Shown piece after piece: positions 44,435 through 59,409 of a DNA stretch of 64,000 nucleotides. The stretch comes from Schistosoma haematobium. Its lineage: Eukaryota > Platyhelminthes > Trematoda > Strigeidida > Schistosomatidae. The notes under the pieces are model-generated. The model did not search any database. It was not told the origin of the DNA and saw nothing but the letters and a program-made list of their open reading frames with translations. A program made the position numbers and the translations under genes. Positions within the stretch are counted from its first letter, which is position 1. Every line of letters begins with the position of its first letter. The stretch is taken from positions 7,376,801-7,440,800 of the forward strand of contig NC_067198.1 in assembly GCF_000699445.3 (NCBI RefSeq), in the 5' to 3' direction.

Positions 44435-47408
44435 TCAGTCAGTCAGTCAGTCAGCTACAACGTAGGACCAGGCACATATGTGCATCGGTCCAAGTTGCCA
44501 CACCTCAATAACAAAACAAGATGGATACCGGATTCATAGAAGTAGTTAATTCAGAGGTGGTAATATATAAAGGAAAGATTGCAATAAGAATATATTACAG
44601 GAAGAAAGAATTAGTTCGTAGAAAGAAAGATATATAGCGATTTTAATCTCTTAGTTTAAGGGAAGACAGAGAGTGTATACACCGACGCCATTGTGATCGA
44701 TTCTGAGCCACGTCACCAAGAGTCTCCAACCATTGGTTACGATTGTCACGCGGACCCCAACCAAGTAGTCTGCATCTACCAACATGGCTCAGACTAAAAG
44801 TTAGTGACTTCAAGCACTAATGCCACGTTTTGGTTTGGCCGCCCCTAACTTCCTTCCAACCTTCCCCAACACCGGTTAGCATTACACGCCGTGGTAATCG
44901 GTGTTCAGGCATATGTAACATGTGGCCCAACCATCTCAGCCGATGAAGATTCATAACCTCATTAACTGATTTACCATCATTACACAATACCCTGCGTCTA
45001 ACCTCACTATTACTTACCCGGTGACCCCAGCAGATGCCAGCAATATTTCTAAGGCATCTGTGGTCAAATACTAGTAGCTTACGAGTGTCTTCTACTCTTA
45101 ATGGCCACGTTTTGCAGCCGTAAAGTAAAACAGAACGGACTGCCGCGCAGTATACTCGTCCTTTTATTGATAGACGGATATATCGCCTTCGCCATAGGTG
45201 GCGCAAGTTGGCAAAAGCCAAGCGAGCTTTTCGAATCCGTGCTGAGATTTCGTCAGACACCAACCCATTAAGGCTGATCAGACTTCCAAGGTAAGTGAAG
45301 TTGTTAACGCGTTCGACTACTTCACTCCCTATCCTTAGTTCAGGTGTTGACGCAGACCAGTCCTGAAGCAGCAGCTTGCATTTAGAGGGAGAGAAGCGCA
45401 TTCCAAACATTCTGGCATTGTTGCTTAGTGCTGCCAAAAGACTGCATTTTGTCAGCGTCTTCATCAAACGGGACTATGTCATCTGCGTATTGTAAGTCGT
45501 TAAGTGGACCTCCTGGTAGGAGATCAATGCCCGAAAATTCAGCCGATGAGAGTGTTATTTCCAACATTATGTCTATGATGAAATTGAACAAAAATGGAGA
45601 TGGTGGACAGTCTTGACGGACACCACTTGAGGTTGCGAAATCAGATGACAGATGACTCAACTAGTAGTGTTCGAGTAAAGAGTCTTCACAAGGTTTATGT
45701 ACTTCTGAGGTACGCCTTTCAATGACAGACACGGCCACAGAACCTCTCGGTCTACGGGGTCAAATCCTGCTTTTAAGTCAAGGAAAACCACCATCGTCGG
45801 ACGCCGATAAGCATGCCTGTGTTCTAGAACCTGACTAATGGTGCATATGTGGTCGATGCAATCACCACCAGGTCTGAAGCCAGCTTGATTCTCTGGTGTT
45901 TGCAGTTCACGAGTCTTAGTCAGGCGTCTGATAATTATCGAAGCTAGTATTTTGTATACTATATTAGTTAAACTAATCCGTCTATGGTTGTCACAAGATG
46001 ATTTTAACCCTCTATGGTATATTGGGACGATAATTGATTGTGAACAGTCAGATGGAATAACGTGTAACTCCCAGATCTAAGATAAAACATTAGTCAACCT
46101 AGTCGCTAACATTAGACCACCATCCTTAAAGACCTCTGGAGCCAATCTATTTGGACCAGCTGCCCTTCCTCGTTTCAGATTAACTATAGCCTTTTGAACT
46201 TTAGCTAGAGTTGGGGAACTACTTCAATGTTCCATTCACACTGGGAATTGTGGGTAGTTGTAGAGTAGCTGAAGGCCAGTTGAACTGTTTTCTGAAATGT
46301 TCCTCCCATCGTTCTAAACGTCTGGACTGGGAGCAGATGAGTGTCGTCTTTTTCCGAAATAGTCTGACTTACACTTGACTTATTAATTCCAGTTTCTTCT
46401 TTGAGTCTGTAGAGCTGTCTTGTGTTCCCTTTAGCCGCCGCCTTTTCCATCTCTTTTGCCTTCGTTTCCCACCACTGCTCACAGTCGTTCCTTAGACTTT
46501 TGCCTAACCTAGATCTTATTTGTTGTCGCTCTTCATCGTGTTCAGAGCCTGATGGGATGAGTTTACGAGAATACATCAGTGCAATAGACCTTGAGGAAAT
46601 CCATTGGTTCTTTGTAACCCTGTGGTTTAAATCACTGATAAATTTCACTGCTGTTTCCACAGCTGTTTGTATAGCTTTTCAAGCAACATCTGGGTCAACC
46701 TCGTTTTCAGAACTACCTAATCGTGACCTCAGTTGTTCCTGGAACCTACTTTTGGTTTTCTCGCGACTCAATTCACTTCTAATGGGTCATTTTACTTTGG
46801 CTTTTTTGCGTCCAGTGAGGCGCAAGCAGATGCGTGCCCGTATTAGGGCGTGGTCGGAGTCCAAGCAGGTACTCCAGAATGAGCGACAATCTTCTACCGA
46901 CCCTCTCCAAGGATGACTGATGGCAATATAGTCTATTTGAGTCCATCGTTGGTTTGGTGTAGGGGGTCGCCATATTAGACGATGTCTCTCCTTATGCTTA
47001 AAATTTGTTTGCTAAAAATAAGCGATTGTTTGAGCACAATTGCAGCAGACGGTCACCATTATTTGTTCGTTGTGCCGGAATACTAAAATACCCACCTAAA
47101 TGTCTTTCTGTTTGGTTTAAGCTACCTATCTGAGCATTAAAGTCACCCCCTATGAGTACTATGTCTGAACGTTTAGCTTTCTGAAGAAGTTCAGATAGCT
47201 TTCTGTGAAATTCATCGTTCACTTGATCTGAGTTGCAGTCGGTGGGAGCGTAGGCAGAAACGACGAAAAGGCAACGACGTGTTTCCCGATTTTTACGAGT
47301 TCTTATGTACCCGTTTAGCCGAACAGCGCATAGATGACTGTTAACGGGGACCTACTGTAATAGTGCTTGTTCCGCCCTCGTACTTAGTGCTATGCCTACA
47401 CCTGTCAG
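44435..47408 (-). mobile_element. Family A retrotransposon, copy 2, 5'-truncated, in flippase intron 5
   Basis: The 3' TGAC-repeat tail (44434-44453) is followed by the 3' UTR, RT C terminus (44817-45467, 216 codons, one residue different from copy 1), palm (LQYADDIVPF), fingers and part of EN (MNDEFHRKLSELLQKAKRSD, GGDFNAQIG at 46998-47222). It ends abruptly at about 47408 next to CR1 sequence. From about 45951 to 47035 it is only about 85% similar to copies 1 and 3, while both flanking blocks are nearly identical to them. It lies antisense to the flippase gene. Frameshifts prevent function. Confidence 0.85.
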
Positions 47409-48055
47409 GCAGTCTATCTGTTGGCACCTTATAAAATGCTTTGCTGAAGTCTATATAGACAACATCCACTGATTTTCCATTGTCTAGAACCTTTATCGAT
47501 TGCTCCCTTGCTATAAGGAGGTTTGTTGTGCAAGATAAACCTTTCCTGAAACCATGTTGTTCGCTGTTTAACAAGTTGTTGGTTTTCACGAATGTCATTA
47601 TGGTCTTTTCGACTATTCTTCCCATTAACTACGACAGTGGTGAGGCCGACAGATCTTTAGTTCGATAGAAGTTGTCTTGGTCTTGTTTTATGTATTTGAG
47701 TGACGATTGCATCCTTCCAGTTCGTAGGTAACACACCTTGGCCAAGTGACATATTGAATATCACAGTTAGTGAGGCTGCAATATATTGTGCAATTTGTCT
47801 CAGGATTTTGGGTTGTAGTTCATCCGATCCTGTTGACTTTTCCATGTCTGAGGTACTAAGAACTTTAAGTACATCATTTCGATCAAAGCACACAGTGAAC
47901 AGACAGTTTGTTGACTTTCTTTTTAGGTCTAGTTCTTCGTCTGGAAGAGGCTCCTGAGTGAAAATTGTCCCAAAATAGTTTGCCATAACCTCTTTTTTCT
48001 GATCATCATCTATCATTTCAGACCCATCCGCTTCTGTAATTGGCTTGAAAATCAA
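47409..48055 (-). pseudogene. CR1 reverse transcriptase, fingers and start of palm
   Basis: Fingers: MANYFGTIFTQEPLPDEEL, MEKSTGSDELQPKILRQIA, FNMSLGQGVLPTNWKDAIVT (47657-48055). After a frameshift: MGRIVEKTI, LLNSEQHGFRKGLSCTTNLL and VDVVYIDFSKAFYKVPTDRL (first catalytic Asp; the usual D after AF is Y) at 47420-47625. The element stops there against family A, so the YADD motif is absent. Confidence 0.8.
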
Positions 48056-48412
48056 TGTTGCGTTCGTGTTTTGAGATTTATGTACGAGAATAGTCTCTTA
48101 GGCTGCTTGATTATAGATTGGACCCACTGCTTTTCATATTTTCTCTGAGCTTTCTGGATTTTAATTCTACACTCATTTCTTACCAATCTGTAGCATTCTA
48201 TAGTACTTGCCGTGCCAAGGCTGATGGTAACGTTCCTAAATTTCTTCGTTTTGTCTTAGTAAATGTCGAATATCTCGGCCATACTTCTTCTTTAGGACTG
48301 TCCATGGGATATATGGTTGAATTACCTGGTTGTGTAGCTGCCTGAAATGAGTCCATGCCTATTCTACTGATGCCCCTGAGTCATCCAGTTTTCAGCCGAT
48401 GCTGCATAGTTT

Positions 48413-48920
48413 ATCGCCTCCAAATGCCCTGGTACGGCCGAGGGTAGGGAGAGTCAGCTCTCCTTTTTGAAATGCTCTCGCATGGCCACTGCTAGGAAAG
48501 TCCTACTTACTGCCCTCTTGTGATGGGGTGTTGTTCACTAAATTGAGAGGACAAAAAGCGAATGTCCGGCGCTTTAGACACGTTGGTGGACAAGGAGAGT
48601 TCACTTAGAGGAGTCGCAAATCCTGATTCCAAACCAATGGTGCAGATGGGCTCCAGTATTCTGAAGGAACAAATGGCCTGCTGGGCCAGTCGTTGGTCAT
48701 CGGTTACCATAGGACTGCATCTTCTGACGTTGCTCTACTGCCATGTGGATCAGACCTGTAGGTCGAAGGCTCCGAGTTTGGCCCCCTAAGAAAACCACTT
48801 GCTTCGGTTTGGGCAAGTGGGCAGTATCATAACCCGCACACAAATCAAGTGACTTTTGTGACACATATGTATTCGGTGCCCATTTGTACCAATATTTATG
48901 TGTTTAAATAAATAAAAATA
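48413..48920 (+). mobile_element. Element R, second copy, inserted in the CR1 element
   Basis: About 508 bp from TATCGCCTCCAAATGCCCTGG to the AAATAAATAAAAATA tail. 5' portion equals the B 5' UTR unit; 3' portion equals the B terminus with hairpin GGTGC-CCATTT-GTACC. A weak tRNA-like TGGCCGAG-type string occurs near the head in related copies (for example 42245-42255 on minus), but no B box was found. It interrupts CR1 between RLNIWKVDI and NYAASAENW. No clean target duplication was identified. Confidence 0.75.
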
Positions 48921-49640
48921 TGTCAACCTTCCATATATTAAGACGGGCCGGCGCAGCTGCTTGACAGACCATTTCAGCCATGAACTTGAATAAGATGACT
49001 GCATGATCACTTTCCCGTAGAGGAGGGAGGAAGGTCATTTGACCGACGTCATCGTTGCGTGTGAAGACTAAATTCAAGAGAGACAAGGAGCTTCGTAAGC
49101 CATATCTGGTGGGACCTCTAATGTGTTGGGATAAAGTTAGTGCATTTGTGTTTTCTAACAATTTGCAATCAAACGATGTTGTTCATGTCCCTACTTCTAA
49201 GTCTCCCTAGTTTATATACAGTGCATTAAAGTCGTCTACTATAAGGATTTTACCTCTATTATATCAGGACTTGAGTTTTCTTAGAAGGAAGTCATCTACT
49301 ACACATTCTGGATTGCGATGTACTACATCTAATTTAATATCTCGCCGCCTACATTTCAGCCTGCAACGCACTAGTTCACATGTCCTTGAATTATGTGCCT
49401 CTGTCTTAACAGTTAATATGGTTAAGGTACTTTTTGTGTACAGGATAATCCCACCTCCACCACGGTTTGGTCTATCAGTCCTACTGGATAAAAAACCAAC
49501 CAACCGAATTTCATCATCAAATGCTTCTGATGTTAGCCATGTTTCTGAGACAGCAACGACATCCGGTTTTTCTATATCCACCATTGTTCTGAGCTCCGCC
49601 ATTTCATTCAATGGGCTGCGAGCATTTGTGTAGCTTACCT
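48904..49640 (-). pseudogene. CR1 endonuclease, broken
   Basis: Start: YTNARSPLNEMAELR, IEKPDVVAVSETWLTS (catalytic Glu), NRGGGGIILYTKSTLT and a degraded CELVRCRL...VVHRNP block. After a break: HIRGPTRYGLRSSLSLLNLV and RESDHAVILFKF (SDH-type block). The central metal-binding GD.N block is lost between 49161 and 49264. This is the CR1-type fold, distinct from the A, B and RTE endonucleases. Confidence 0.8.
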
Positions 49641-50285
49641 TTAATTTTGTGGAGAACTTCCTCTTACACCCAGAGTGGTTTGAGGATCGTTCTGCTCCAA
49701 ACTTTTACAATTTTCACCGTTTTAGCGGCGCTCATTTATTTTTACTTCTATCGATCGTCTCTTAGTACGGTCAACCAGACTGAGGTCCTCAAAGACGTTT
49801 CTTTACTCAGCCGAAGCAAGAGTAACTTTTAAGAGGCGACTTTTCTTAGTACTTTCAGAATCCACTTTTTGTCCTATTCTGTAATGCTTACAGATGCTAA
49901 CTCTTGAAACTGTTTCTGGCAGTAGCTTGTTTATTAAGGACTTACTGTTGCTGTGGTCATGCTCAAATCTAGCCTTTGGTTACTTTTCAAATGATTCTCT
50001 TAGCTTATGAAAATTGACTAACTTGTCAGTGAAGTCCATCTCAACCCGCTGTGGAATTTTAATTCCTGGAATCTCCTCCCTGCAATCCGATCTGCCGTTA
50101 AACGCAGGAGTCTCACTCTGTTTCTCTACTTTTCTTTTTCTGAGCGTGACTGTAAGTCAGTCATTTACCTTATTATGTCTCTTGACCACATCATCTACAC
50201 CGCTCAGACTTTGCTCCCTCATAGTCTATTTTTCGTTAATATGTGAATCCGGAACTGAGACCGTAGATTCACATACGTTAGTGAT

Positions 50286-50579
50286 GCCTGTAGTTTGTTC
50301 TCAGTGTGCTTTTTCCCCTTGTAACAATGCCTACATTTGTATGCTTGTTATCTGCTCTAAATGATTAAAGTGATCGTGAAATATGCAACGGAAAACGTTT
50401 AACTCGTAACTATCAGTAGTTTTCTAAAAGTCTTGAGATATTTACTTTCACATAGAGTTGACAGTTTAAAAGTCAGCCATGACGGCAAAAATGTGCATGT
50501 TTTACAATAAAAGATGGGCGTAACTTCTTTAACTGGAAGAATATTTTCTGGTTATACCTTTGCTAAATGAACTCTCTCA
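50286..50579. other. No recognised gene (50286-50579)
   Basis: Intronic sequence of the flippase gene, nothing recognised. Confidence 0.35.
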
Positions 50580-50745
50580 TTATAATTATTTCACTATCAT
50601 ACACTAATTTCTGTACGCTATTGTTCCCCTTTTTCTTATATGCACTTTACATTTTCTATCTCTTCATTCTCATTGTTATTGTGTGGCACACATGTGATTT
50701 GGTGCACCTTTGTACCAATATTTATGTGTTCAAATAAATAAAAAT
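50580..50745 (+). mobile_element. Family B 3' end, subfamily shared with 62868-63005
   Basis: 3' UTR and terminus only: ...CTGTACGCTATTGTTCCCC, GTGTGGCACACATGTGATTTG, hairpin GGTGC-ACCTTT-GTACC, AATATTTATGTGTTCAAATAAATAAAAATA. The same subfamily, inverted, lies at 62868-63005. 5'-truncated retroinsertion within flippase intron 5. Confidence 0.8.
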
Positions 50746-51468
50746 ATATAAAGTTGCAACGCAAACTATTTGCCAAATTGTGAAGTTTCGTCCTCTGGGC
50801 TGGCTGGTTTAATCATGAAACCATTTTTCTTTCGTACCTCGTGATCAGCAGAAACTTCAGATAGATATGGGCTTTTCAAGTTTATTCACATATAACTTAC
50901 AAGTTGTCCTCAAAATATTAGTTTTGATTACCTGACGGTATAATCTGTGAGTTACTGGTGGATAAACTTGAATGGTTCACTTCTATCTGAAGTTTGTGTT
51001 GGTAATTTTGTCTAGAAGGACAATAGAAGCTTCATAAATAATGCACTATACTTAGTGAATGAAAATTTACTAAAATGACCTTTCTGGGCTAAAAATCTAA
51101 ACGATCTCAAAATTTGTGGATATATGTCAATCATTCAGATAGCTGTAACAGATTCCAAAAACCATTTAAAATGTACGCTGGCATCAATGATTTTGTCATA
51201 CTTTGCTCTACAACGGTTAGAAGTGTCATGACAAAACTTAGGTTTCAATTTATAAACTTCCGTTTGATCACATTTCCTGTCTTCCCTGTATAATGGTTTT
51301 GTTCTGTGAATGGCAGCTAAGACTACTTTTCAATAAATTACGTGTGTAAACTGATGGTGTCCATTTTCGATCAGCGACTAGTTTGACGTCCATATTTGTT
51401 TTGATTTACCATTTTTTTTTATTGAATATTCTGACAGGTTTTTATTCGTTTTATTTAACTCTTCACAG
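50746..51468. other. No recognised gene (50746-51468)
   Basis: Remainder of flippase intron 5. It ends in a T-rich tract with acceptor CTCTTCACAG at 51459-51468. Confidence 0.5.
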
Positions 51469-51653
51469 TATTACGTAATCATGTTTGGGTTAAAATATGT
51501 TGGAAGGATTTGGAGGTAGGGGATTTAGTCAAAGTTCTCAGTAATGAAGGGATCCCAGCTGATCTTGTCCTTCTGGCGTCTAGTGAACCTCAGGCTATGT
51601 GCTATATTGAAACTAGTAATCTAGATGGAGAAACAAACTTGAAATTACGCCAA
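51469..51653 (+). CDS. P4-ATPase, exon 6 (actuator domain, start of DGET loop)
   Basis: 185 bp. Encodes [60 protein letters not shown] followed by Gln. DGETNLK is the P4-ATPase version of the TGE(S) dephosphorylation loop (the Glu activates water in E2P dephosphorylation), so the catalytic residue is intact. VGD.VKV and PAD..LL.SSEP...[13 protein letters not shown] are near-identical to ATP8A-type proteins. Donor GTAGGT at 51654; the next intron is 7,628 bp and contains the RTE/B composite. Confidence 0.97.
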
Positions 51654-52225
51654 GTAGGTCTACATTAAATCGTTGCGTAACTATTTCACTTGCAAGTTAA
51701 ATAATTCTGTCTTTCAGACACAAACTAATTTTCAAACTATGTTGTTGTTAGTAATCTCCGTATCCTCAAATAGTATAATAACACCTATTTTATCAGCAAA
51801 AGTTGATGAATAAAATAATTTCATCTGTAATTTCTTAAGCATCTCACGTATGCCCAACCACATCCCGCGTCGATTCTCGTTGCTGGCTGGTCTAGGAGTA
51901 GGTTGGAAGAAAACTAAATACGACATGACATTAATCCATGATGCTATTGAATATTGGACTAAGCCGTGTTGGTAGTTGCAGGCTACCTAGTTAAAGCTAT
52001 ATGGTTGGAGTCGTTAGGTGATATGGTTCGGAATCGGTCACAATTGTACTGATCTGCTCAATCTTTATCTTTCTCCTAGGTCTTGATTATGAAAATGGTC
52101 CCATACTTTTCATCTCTTCTTGAGTCATATTGTCTATACATAACTTTCTTACTACCACTGAAACTGTGACTTTCTATTTCTCTGGCATTTATCTTGATAA
52201 TTCCATTTTGCTGTGTTGATACGGT
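51654..52225. other. No recognised gene (51654-52225)
   Basis: Flippase intron 6 sequence left of the RTE insertion, nothing recognised. Confidence 0.4.
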
Positions 52226-52422
52226 CATTCATCATCATTTACGCCTGTTACTCCTCGTGAAGGAGCATAGGCCGCTCACCTTCATTCTCCATCCAACCCT
52301 GTCCTGGGCAATCCTTTCCAATTGTTATTCATCCTTTTCATATCTCCTTCTATTTCCCAACGTAATGTGTTCTTTGGCCTTCCTCTCTTCCGCTTCCCTT
52401 CAGGATTCCAAGTTAGGGCTCA

Positions 52423-54956
<2,534 letters not shown>

Positions 54957-56005
54957 CATCCTCGATCAGAACGAAAACCAGCCTTCTCCTCGTAAGTCAA
55001 TCTTTCTCGAGTTTTGAACAGCCTACGAAGTATGACGGAAGCCAATAGCTTGGACGCAATTGGAAGTAGACTTATCCCTCGATAGTTGTTACAGGAACAA
55101 CGTGAACCCTTTTTAAAGATAGGGACAACTACTGACTCATTCCATGACATTGGTACACTCTCTAGTTCCCAGACTTTTGTAAACAACGTCGTCAGTTCCT
55201 TAGTCAGAAAGTCGCCACCATCTTTAAAAAGAGCTGGAGGTAAGTCATCTAGGCCAGGTGATTTGTAGCGCCTCAAGAGTTGGAGTTCCTTGCGGACTTC
55301 CGCCTCATTTGGTGGATCAGTCGTCACCGGCCATGGAGGGCAGGACATTCTGACCGATGTTGCTGGAGCAGCAGACCAGTTGAACTGCCCTTCGAAAAAT
55401 TCTGCCCATCGTCCAAGACGTCGATGGATGTTAGTGATTGACATCCCGTTATCCTCATAGATTGTTTCGCTCACATCAGACTTCTTACTGCCAGTGGCTC
55501 GGATGGGTTGGGAGAGCTTCCGGCAGTTACCAGATGCAGCTGCTGCTTCCAACTCATTAGCACGCTCCTACCACCAGGCTTCTCGGTCCTTACGCAAGCC
55601 TTGCCCAATTTCCTTACGTAACATCCTTCGTTTGTGGTCAAACTCCCGGCCACCCGGAGTAGACCGACGGGCTTCAGTGAGTTGTAAGGAACCAGAAGAA
55701 ACTCAGTGCTTATAAGCGGGACGTTTCGCGAAGCGGCAAGCGGCTTTACTTGCCATTTTCATGGAGTCGTGAAGTCGCAACCAATGCTCATCTATACCTT
55801 TCCGTGGAGTGGTAGCCAGTCTAAAAGCTAGCTCGGTTCGATACTTACTAGCAACAGGAGTTGCAACCAACTTGCTGACATCAATCCGTTGGTGGTGATC
55901 ACTTCATTGGCCACTGAGAAGTAAGTTAGGATTGGCGCAGACCAAGGCATGGTCAGAGTCCAGATAGGTGCTCCAAAAGGAGTGGCAGTCTTGTACACAA
56001 TTGCG

Positions 56006-56665
56006 TCAGAGGTAGCTGATCGCGATGTGATCATTCTGAGTCCAGGCCAGAGATGCAGAGGAAGGACGCCATGTGGCCCGTCGGCGATGACTGTGCCGGA
56101 AGTTAGTGCTAGCCAGAAACAGGTTGTGGTCTGTGCATAGTTGCAGTAGATGGTCCCCGTTATCTGTCCTGCGACCAACAAGTCCCCATCGGCTACCTGA
56201 ACGATTCTCTTCTGTGCCTAGACGCCCGATCTGAGCATTCAAGTCTCCGGCTGGTACTACAATATCTGTCGAACGCACTTTCTGCAGAAGAACAGATAAT
56301 TGGTGGTGGAATTCATCGTTGATTGCATCCGGGCTGCAATTTGTCGAGGCATACGTGGAGATGACGAGAAGACATCGTTTCTCCCGCCGATTTCTTCTCA
56401 CTTTGATGGAACTTTCTATTCTAACAGCACATAACCGACTGCTAATGGGGGTCCAATCTATTAGTGCTACCTCAACACTAGCGTTTAGTGCGACACCAAC
56501 GCCAGCAAGACCAGACGAAGATGCCACAGGGTCTCCGGATAAACGCACGTAAAACAAGCTTTTCGAAGCGACAGATGAAGAGCGAATTTGTAGTACTTCA
56601 CCAGAGTCTTGAATACGGGTCTCGGATAGACAGCAATCATCAATGTTAAGACTTTCTAAAGACAT
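56006..56665 (-). pseudogene. Family B endonuclease (site 3)
   Basis: 219-codon open frame: NIDDCCLSETRIQDSGE (catalytic Glu), LAGVGVALN, LVISTYASTNCSPDAINDEF, VPAGDLNAQIGRLG (metal site), TDNGDHLLQLCTDHN and WTQNDHIAIS. Unlike the site 1 copy it has no internal insertion. The final SDH block follows in another frame (DSDHALVC-type reading, about 55940-55960). The start upstream of 56665 is cut by a stop in ...QIGLTMS. Confidence 0.8.
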
Positions 56666-57719
56666 AGTCAGCCCTATTTGTTGTCCGACCTACATAAGTG
56701 TGCGAACGTTGAAGGCAGCCAGTTTGAATGGTGCACGTGGTTTCAGAAAAGCTGTTTTAGTATTCGTATTTGGTGGTAGCATTCAATTTTCAACGAGGCA
56801 GTGACTCGAGAACGTTTAGATAGAACCGAATTTCCACCATAGGCGAGCTTCTGTATAAGTCGAAAAGTAAGGATAGACAGAGTGGGAATAAAAGAGAGTG
56901 AATAAATGACATAGTAAATAATAATAATGATGATAATAATAATTACAATGTGAGTCATTTGATTGTTATTCGGAGCAAGAAGAATATTTTTCATAATTAT
57001 CGACAATTCATCACCTTTTGTGTGTGATCTGGTTTTTACGGGCCCCGCCCCGAGCCTTTGATCTAAAGGTCTGATCCACAAGGCAGTGGAGCACTGGAGG
57101 AGATGCAGTCCCATAATAGCCGGTGACTAACAATTGGTTCATACGCCATTTGTTCCCACAGGATACTGGAGCCCAAGTGCACCATTGTTATGTTGTCGGG
57201 TCCTGCTGCTTTGCCGCTCTTGATTTGTCTGATGGCCATTCTGATTTCTTCCGTCGTTGGTGGATTGACATCTATAGGAAGATCTGTGTGAGCTGCTTCG
57301 ATGTCCGGTGGATTTATTGGAGCCGGCCTATTCAGGATTTCCTGGAAGTGCTCTACCCATTTGTTCCGCTGTTCTTGAATTTCAGTTATTGGCTTGCCTT
57401 CTTTGTCCTTTACCGGTCTCTCTGGTTTGCTATATTTCCCTGCTAGTTTCCTCGTTGTATCGTAACGCTGTTTCATATTTCCTTCTCTTGCAGCTTTTTC
57501 CGCCGTCGTTGCTAGTTCTTCCACGTATTTCTGCTTGTCGGCTTTGATGCTCTTCTTCACTTGCTTGTTTGCTTCTATGTACTCAGCTTGTGCTTGGACT
57601 TTCTCTGCTTGTGTTCGGCTGTTGTTAATTGCTGTCTTCTTGTTCTTCATTTCTTTGATCCTGTCCAGTGTTTCTATAGAGATCCATTCCTTACGATGAT
57701 GCTTCTTGAGGCCCAGAAC

Positions 57720-58670
57720 CTATCGACACGTTGAAGCTAATGCTTCTTTGATACTTTTCCAGTTGTCCTCCATAGTAGTTTCTTCTTCCTTCAGTAGATC
57801 CTGCAAGACTTGAAACCTGTTGTTGAGAGCTATCTTGAATTTATTGAGTTTGTCAGTATCTCGAAGGAAGGCTGTATTGAACCTTTGTAGTGCTGTTTGT
57901 CCAGTTGTCCAGTTTTTCTTTAGCTTCAGTTTTAAATTGGCCACAACTAGGTGGTGATCTGAAGCTATGCCAGCTCCTCTCCTGGTTCTCACATCTTCCA
58001 TTGTCCTTCGAAATTTTTTATTGATGCAGATATGATCTATCTGGTTCGCTGTAGTGTGGTCCGGTGAGATCCATGTAGCTTTGTGTATACGTTTGTGTGG
58101 AAATATTGTGCCTCCTATGACCAACTTGTTGAATGCACACAGATTTGCAAATCTTTCCCCGTTTTCGTTTTTTTCTCTTAGTCCATGCCGTCCCATGATA
58201 TCTCCATATCCGGTGTTGTCTATTCCGACTTTGGCATTTAGATCTCCCATCAGGATAGTTAGGTCCTTTCTTGGGCATTTCTCAATGATTGACTGCAGCC
58301 GCTCGTAGAATTGATCTTTAATGTCGTCGTTGCTATCATTGGTGGGTGCATAACATTGGATAATATTCATTAAGATCCCCTCCTTCTTTGTTTTGAATGA
58401 TGCTTTGGTGATTATGGATCCGTGAGATTCCCATCCTACAAGTGCATTTCGTACTACTTTAGACAGCATTAGAGCAACTCCCTGAGTGTGTGGAGCATTT
58501 TCCTCTTCGTGACCGGAGTATAGCAGCATCTCTCCCGTATTTAACCTTTGTTGTCCAGCTTGGGTCCAACGGGTTTTGCTGATTCCCAGTACTACCAAAT
58601 AGTATCTCCTCCTTTCCGTTGCTATTTGACTGTTCTTTCAGGTCTCCCACATTGTTCGGACGTTCCATGT
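57720..58670 (-). pseudogene. RTE endonuclease (composite site 3)
   Basis: The same 292-residue open stretch as at 26135-27013, with TGA at 58638-58640 and TAG at 57720-57722 also shared. Motifs: GDLNAKVG, DQIDHIC-type block (NQIDHICIN) and SDHHLVV. See the RTE copy at 24139-27381 for domain order. Confidence 0.9.
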
Positions 58671-58877
58671 ACCTATAAGAATTGCTGCTCTGGTTGTTAG
58701 AAGGGGCATCGGCCTCGTGACTTCCGAAGAAACTCGGCTTTCACCATGAGGCGTCATTGTTTTTCTAAATGAAGACCTAACTCCCAGAGCAGAGTTTAAA
58801 TGGTTTGAATTATTTTTTCTGGTTAGTGTTTCTTAGCGAGTTAGTTTTCTACGGGATGGGGTCGCTAACCCCATGCC

Positions 58878-59281
58878 TACTACATTTAAAAATTACCTAT
58901 ATGTACGATTGTACAACTTCAGATATTGTAGTCTCCTTTGAATTTTTCTCGATATTATAATAATAAACCCAACTTTTAATATAGATGTTTATAAAATAAT
59001 AAACTGTCGTATTCACCCGGTACTTGGGTACAAATCACACTCTAAATTTGAGGGCTAATTGTAATTCCCAGTTCCTCAAACTGAAGCAGATCAGGCGAAG
59101 TTCGAACCCGAGATTTCGTGACCGAAAGTTACACGCCGATGAGATTCTAGTCTGTGTCATCCAGCCTCATAGTTCTAAACGTAACCATTGAACTATTCGG
59201 GTTTGGAGATGTGTTTAGCTATGATTTCGTCATTTCATGCATCATTTCTTTCATGTATGCCTTTTGTTATTTTTGTTGAAG
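58878..59281. other. No recognised gene (58878-59281)
   Basis: End of flippase intron 6. The acceptor TTTGTTGAAG (59272-59281) is weak in pyrimidines near the AG but preceded by a T-rich tract. Confidence 0.4.
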
Positions 59282-59409
59282 GGTCTGCCAGTTACAACTC
59301 ATCTTCTAACTGCTGGAGAATTAAACTCTTTTGACGCAGTTGTTGAATGTGAACCACCAAATAGAAAGTTGGATGAATTTGTCGGTGTTATTCGTACTGC
59401 AGATGGAAT
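59282..59409 (+). CDS. P4-ATPase, exon 7 (actuator domain)
   Basis: 128 bp, entering in phase 0 after LKLRQ. Encodes GLPVTTHLLTAGELNSFDAV, VECEPPNRKLDEFVGVIRTA and DG. The LKxRQ-GLP.T boundary and the IECE.PN..LY.FVG.I block are characteristic of ATP8A-type flippases. Donor GTAAGT at 59410 is a perfect consensus. The remaining exons (phosphorylation site DKTGT, nucleotide domain, M3-M10) lie beyond the window or further than 64000; none was seen in 59410-64000. Confidence 0.95.

Larger units (their letters stand above)
47409..50285 (-). mobile_element. CR1-clade retrotransposon, truncated, in flippase intron 5
   Basis: Right to left: ORF1-like basic region (about 49830-50285; VEMDFTDKLVNFHKLRESFE, VSICKHYRIGQKVDSEST), EN (48904-49611), RT fingers (47657-48055) and the first part of the palm (47409-47625), where it is cut by A copy 2. 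The remainder of its RT is not found left of A. An R element (48413-48920) is inserted between EN and RT. Several stops and frameshifts. Confidence 0.8.
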
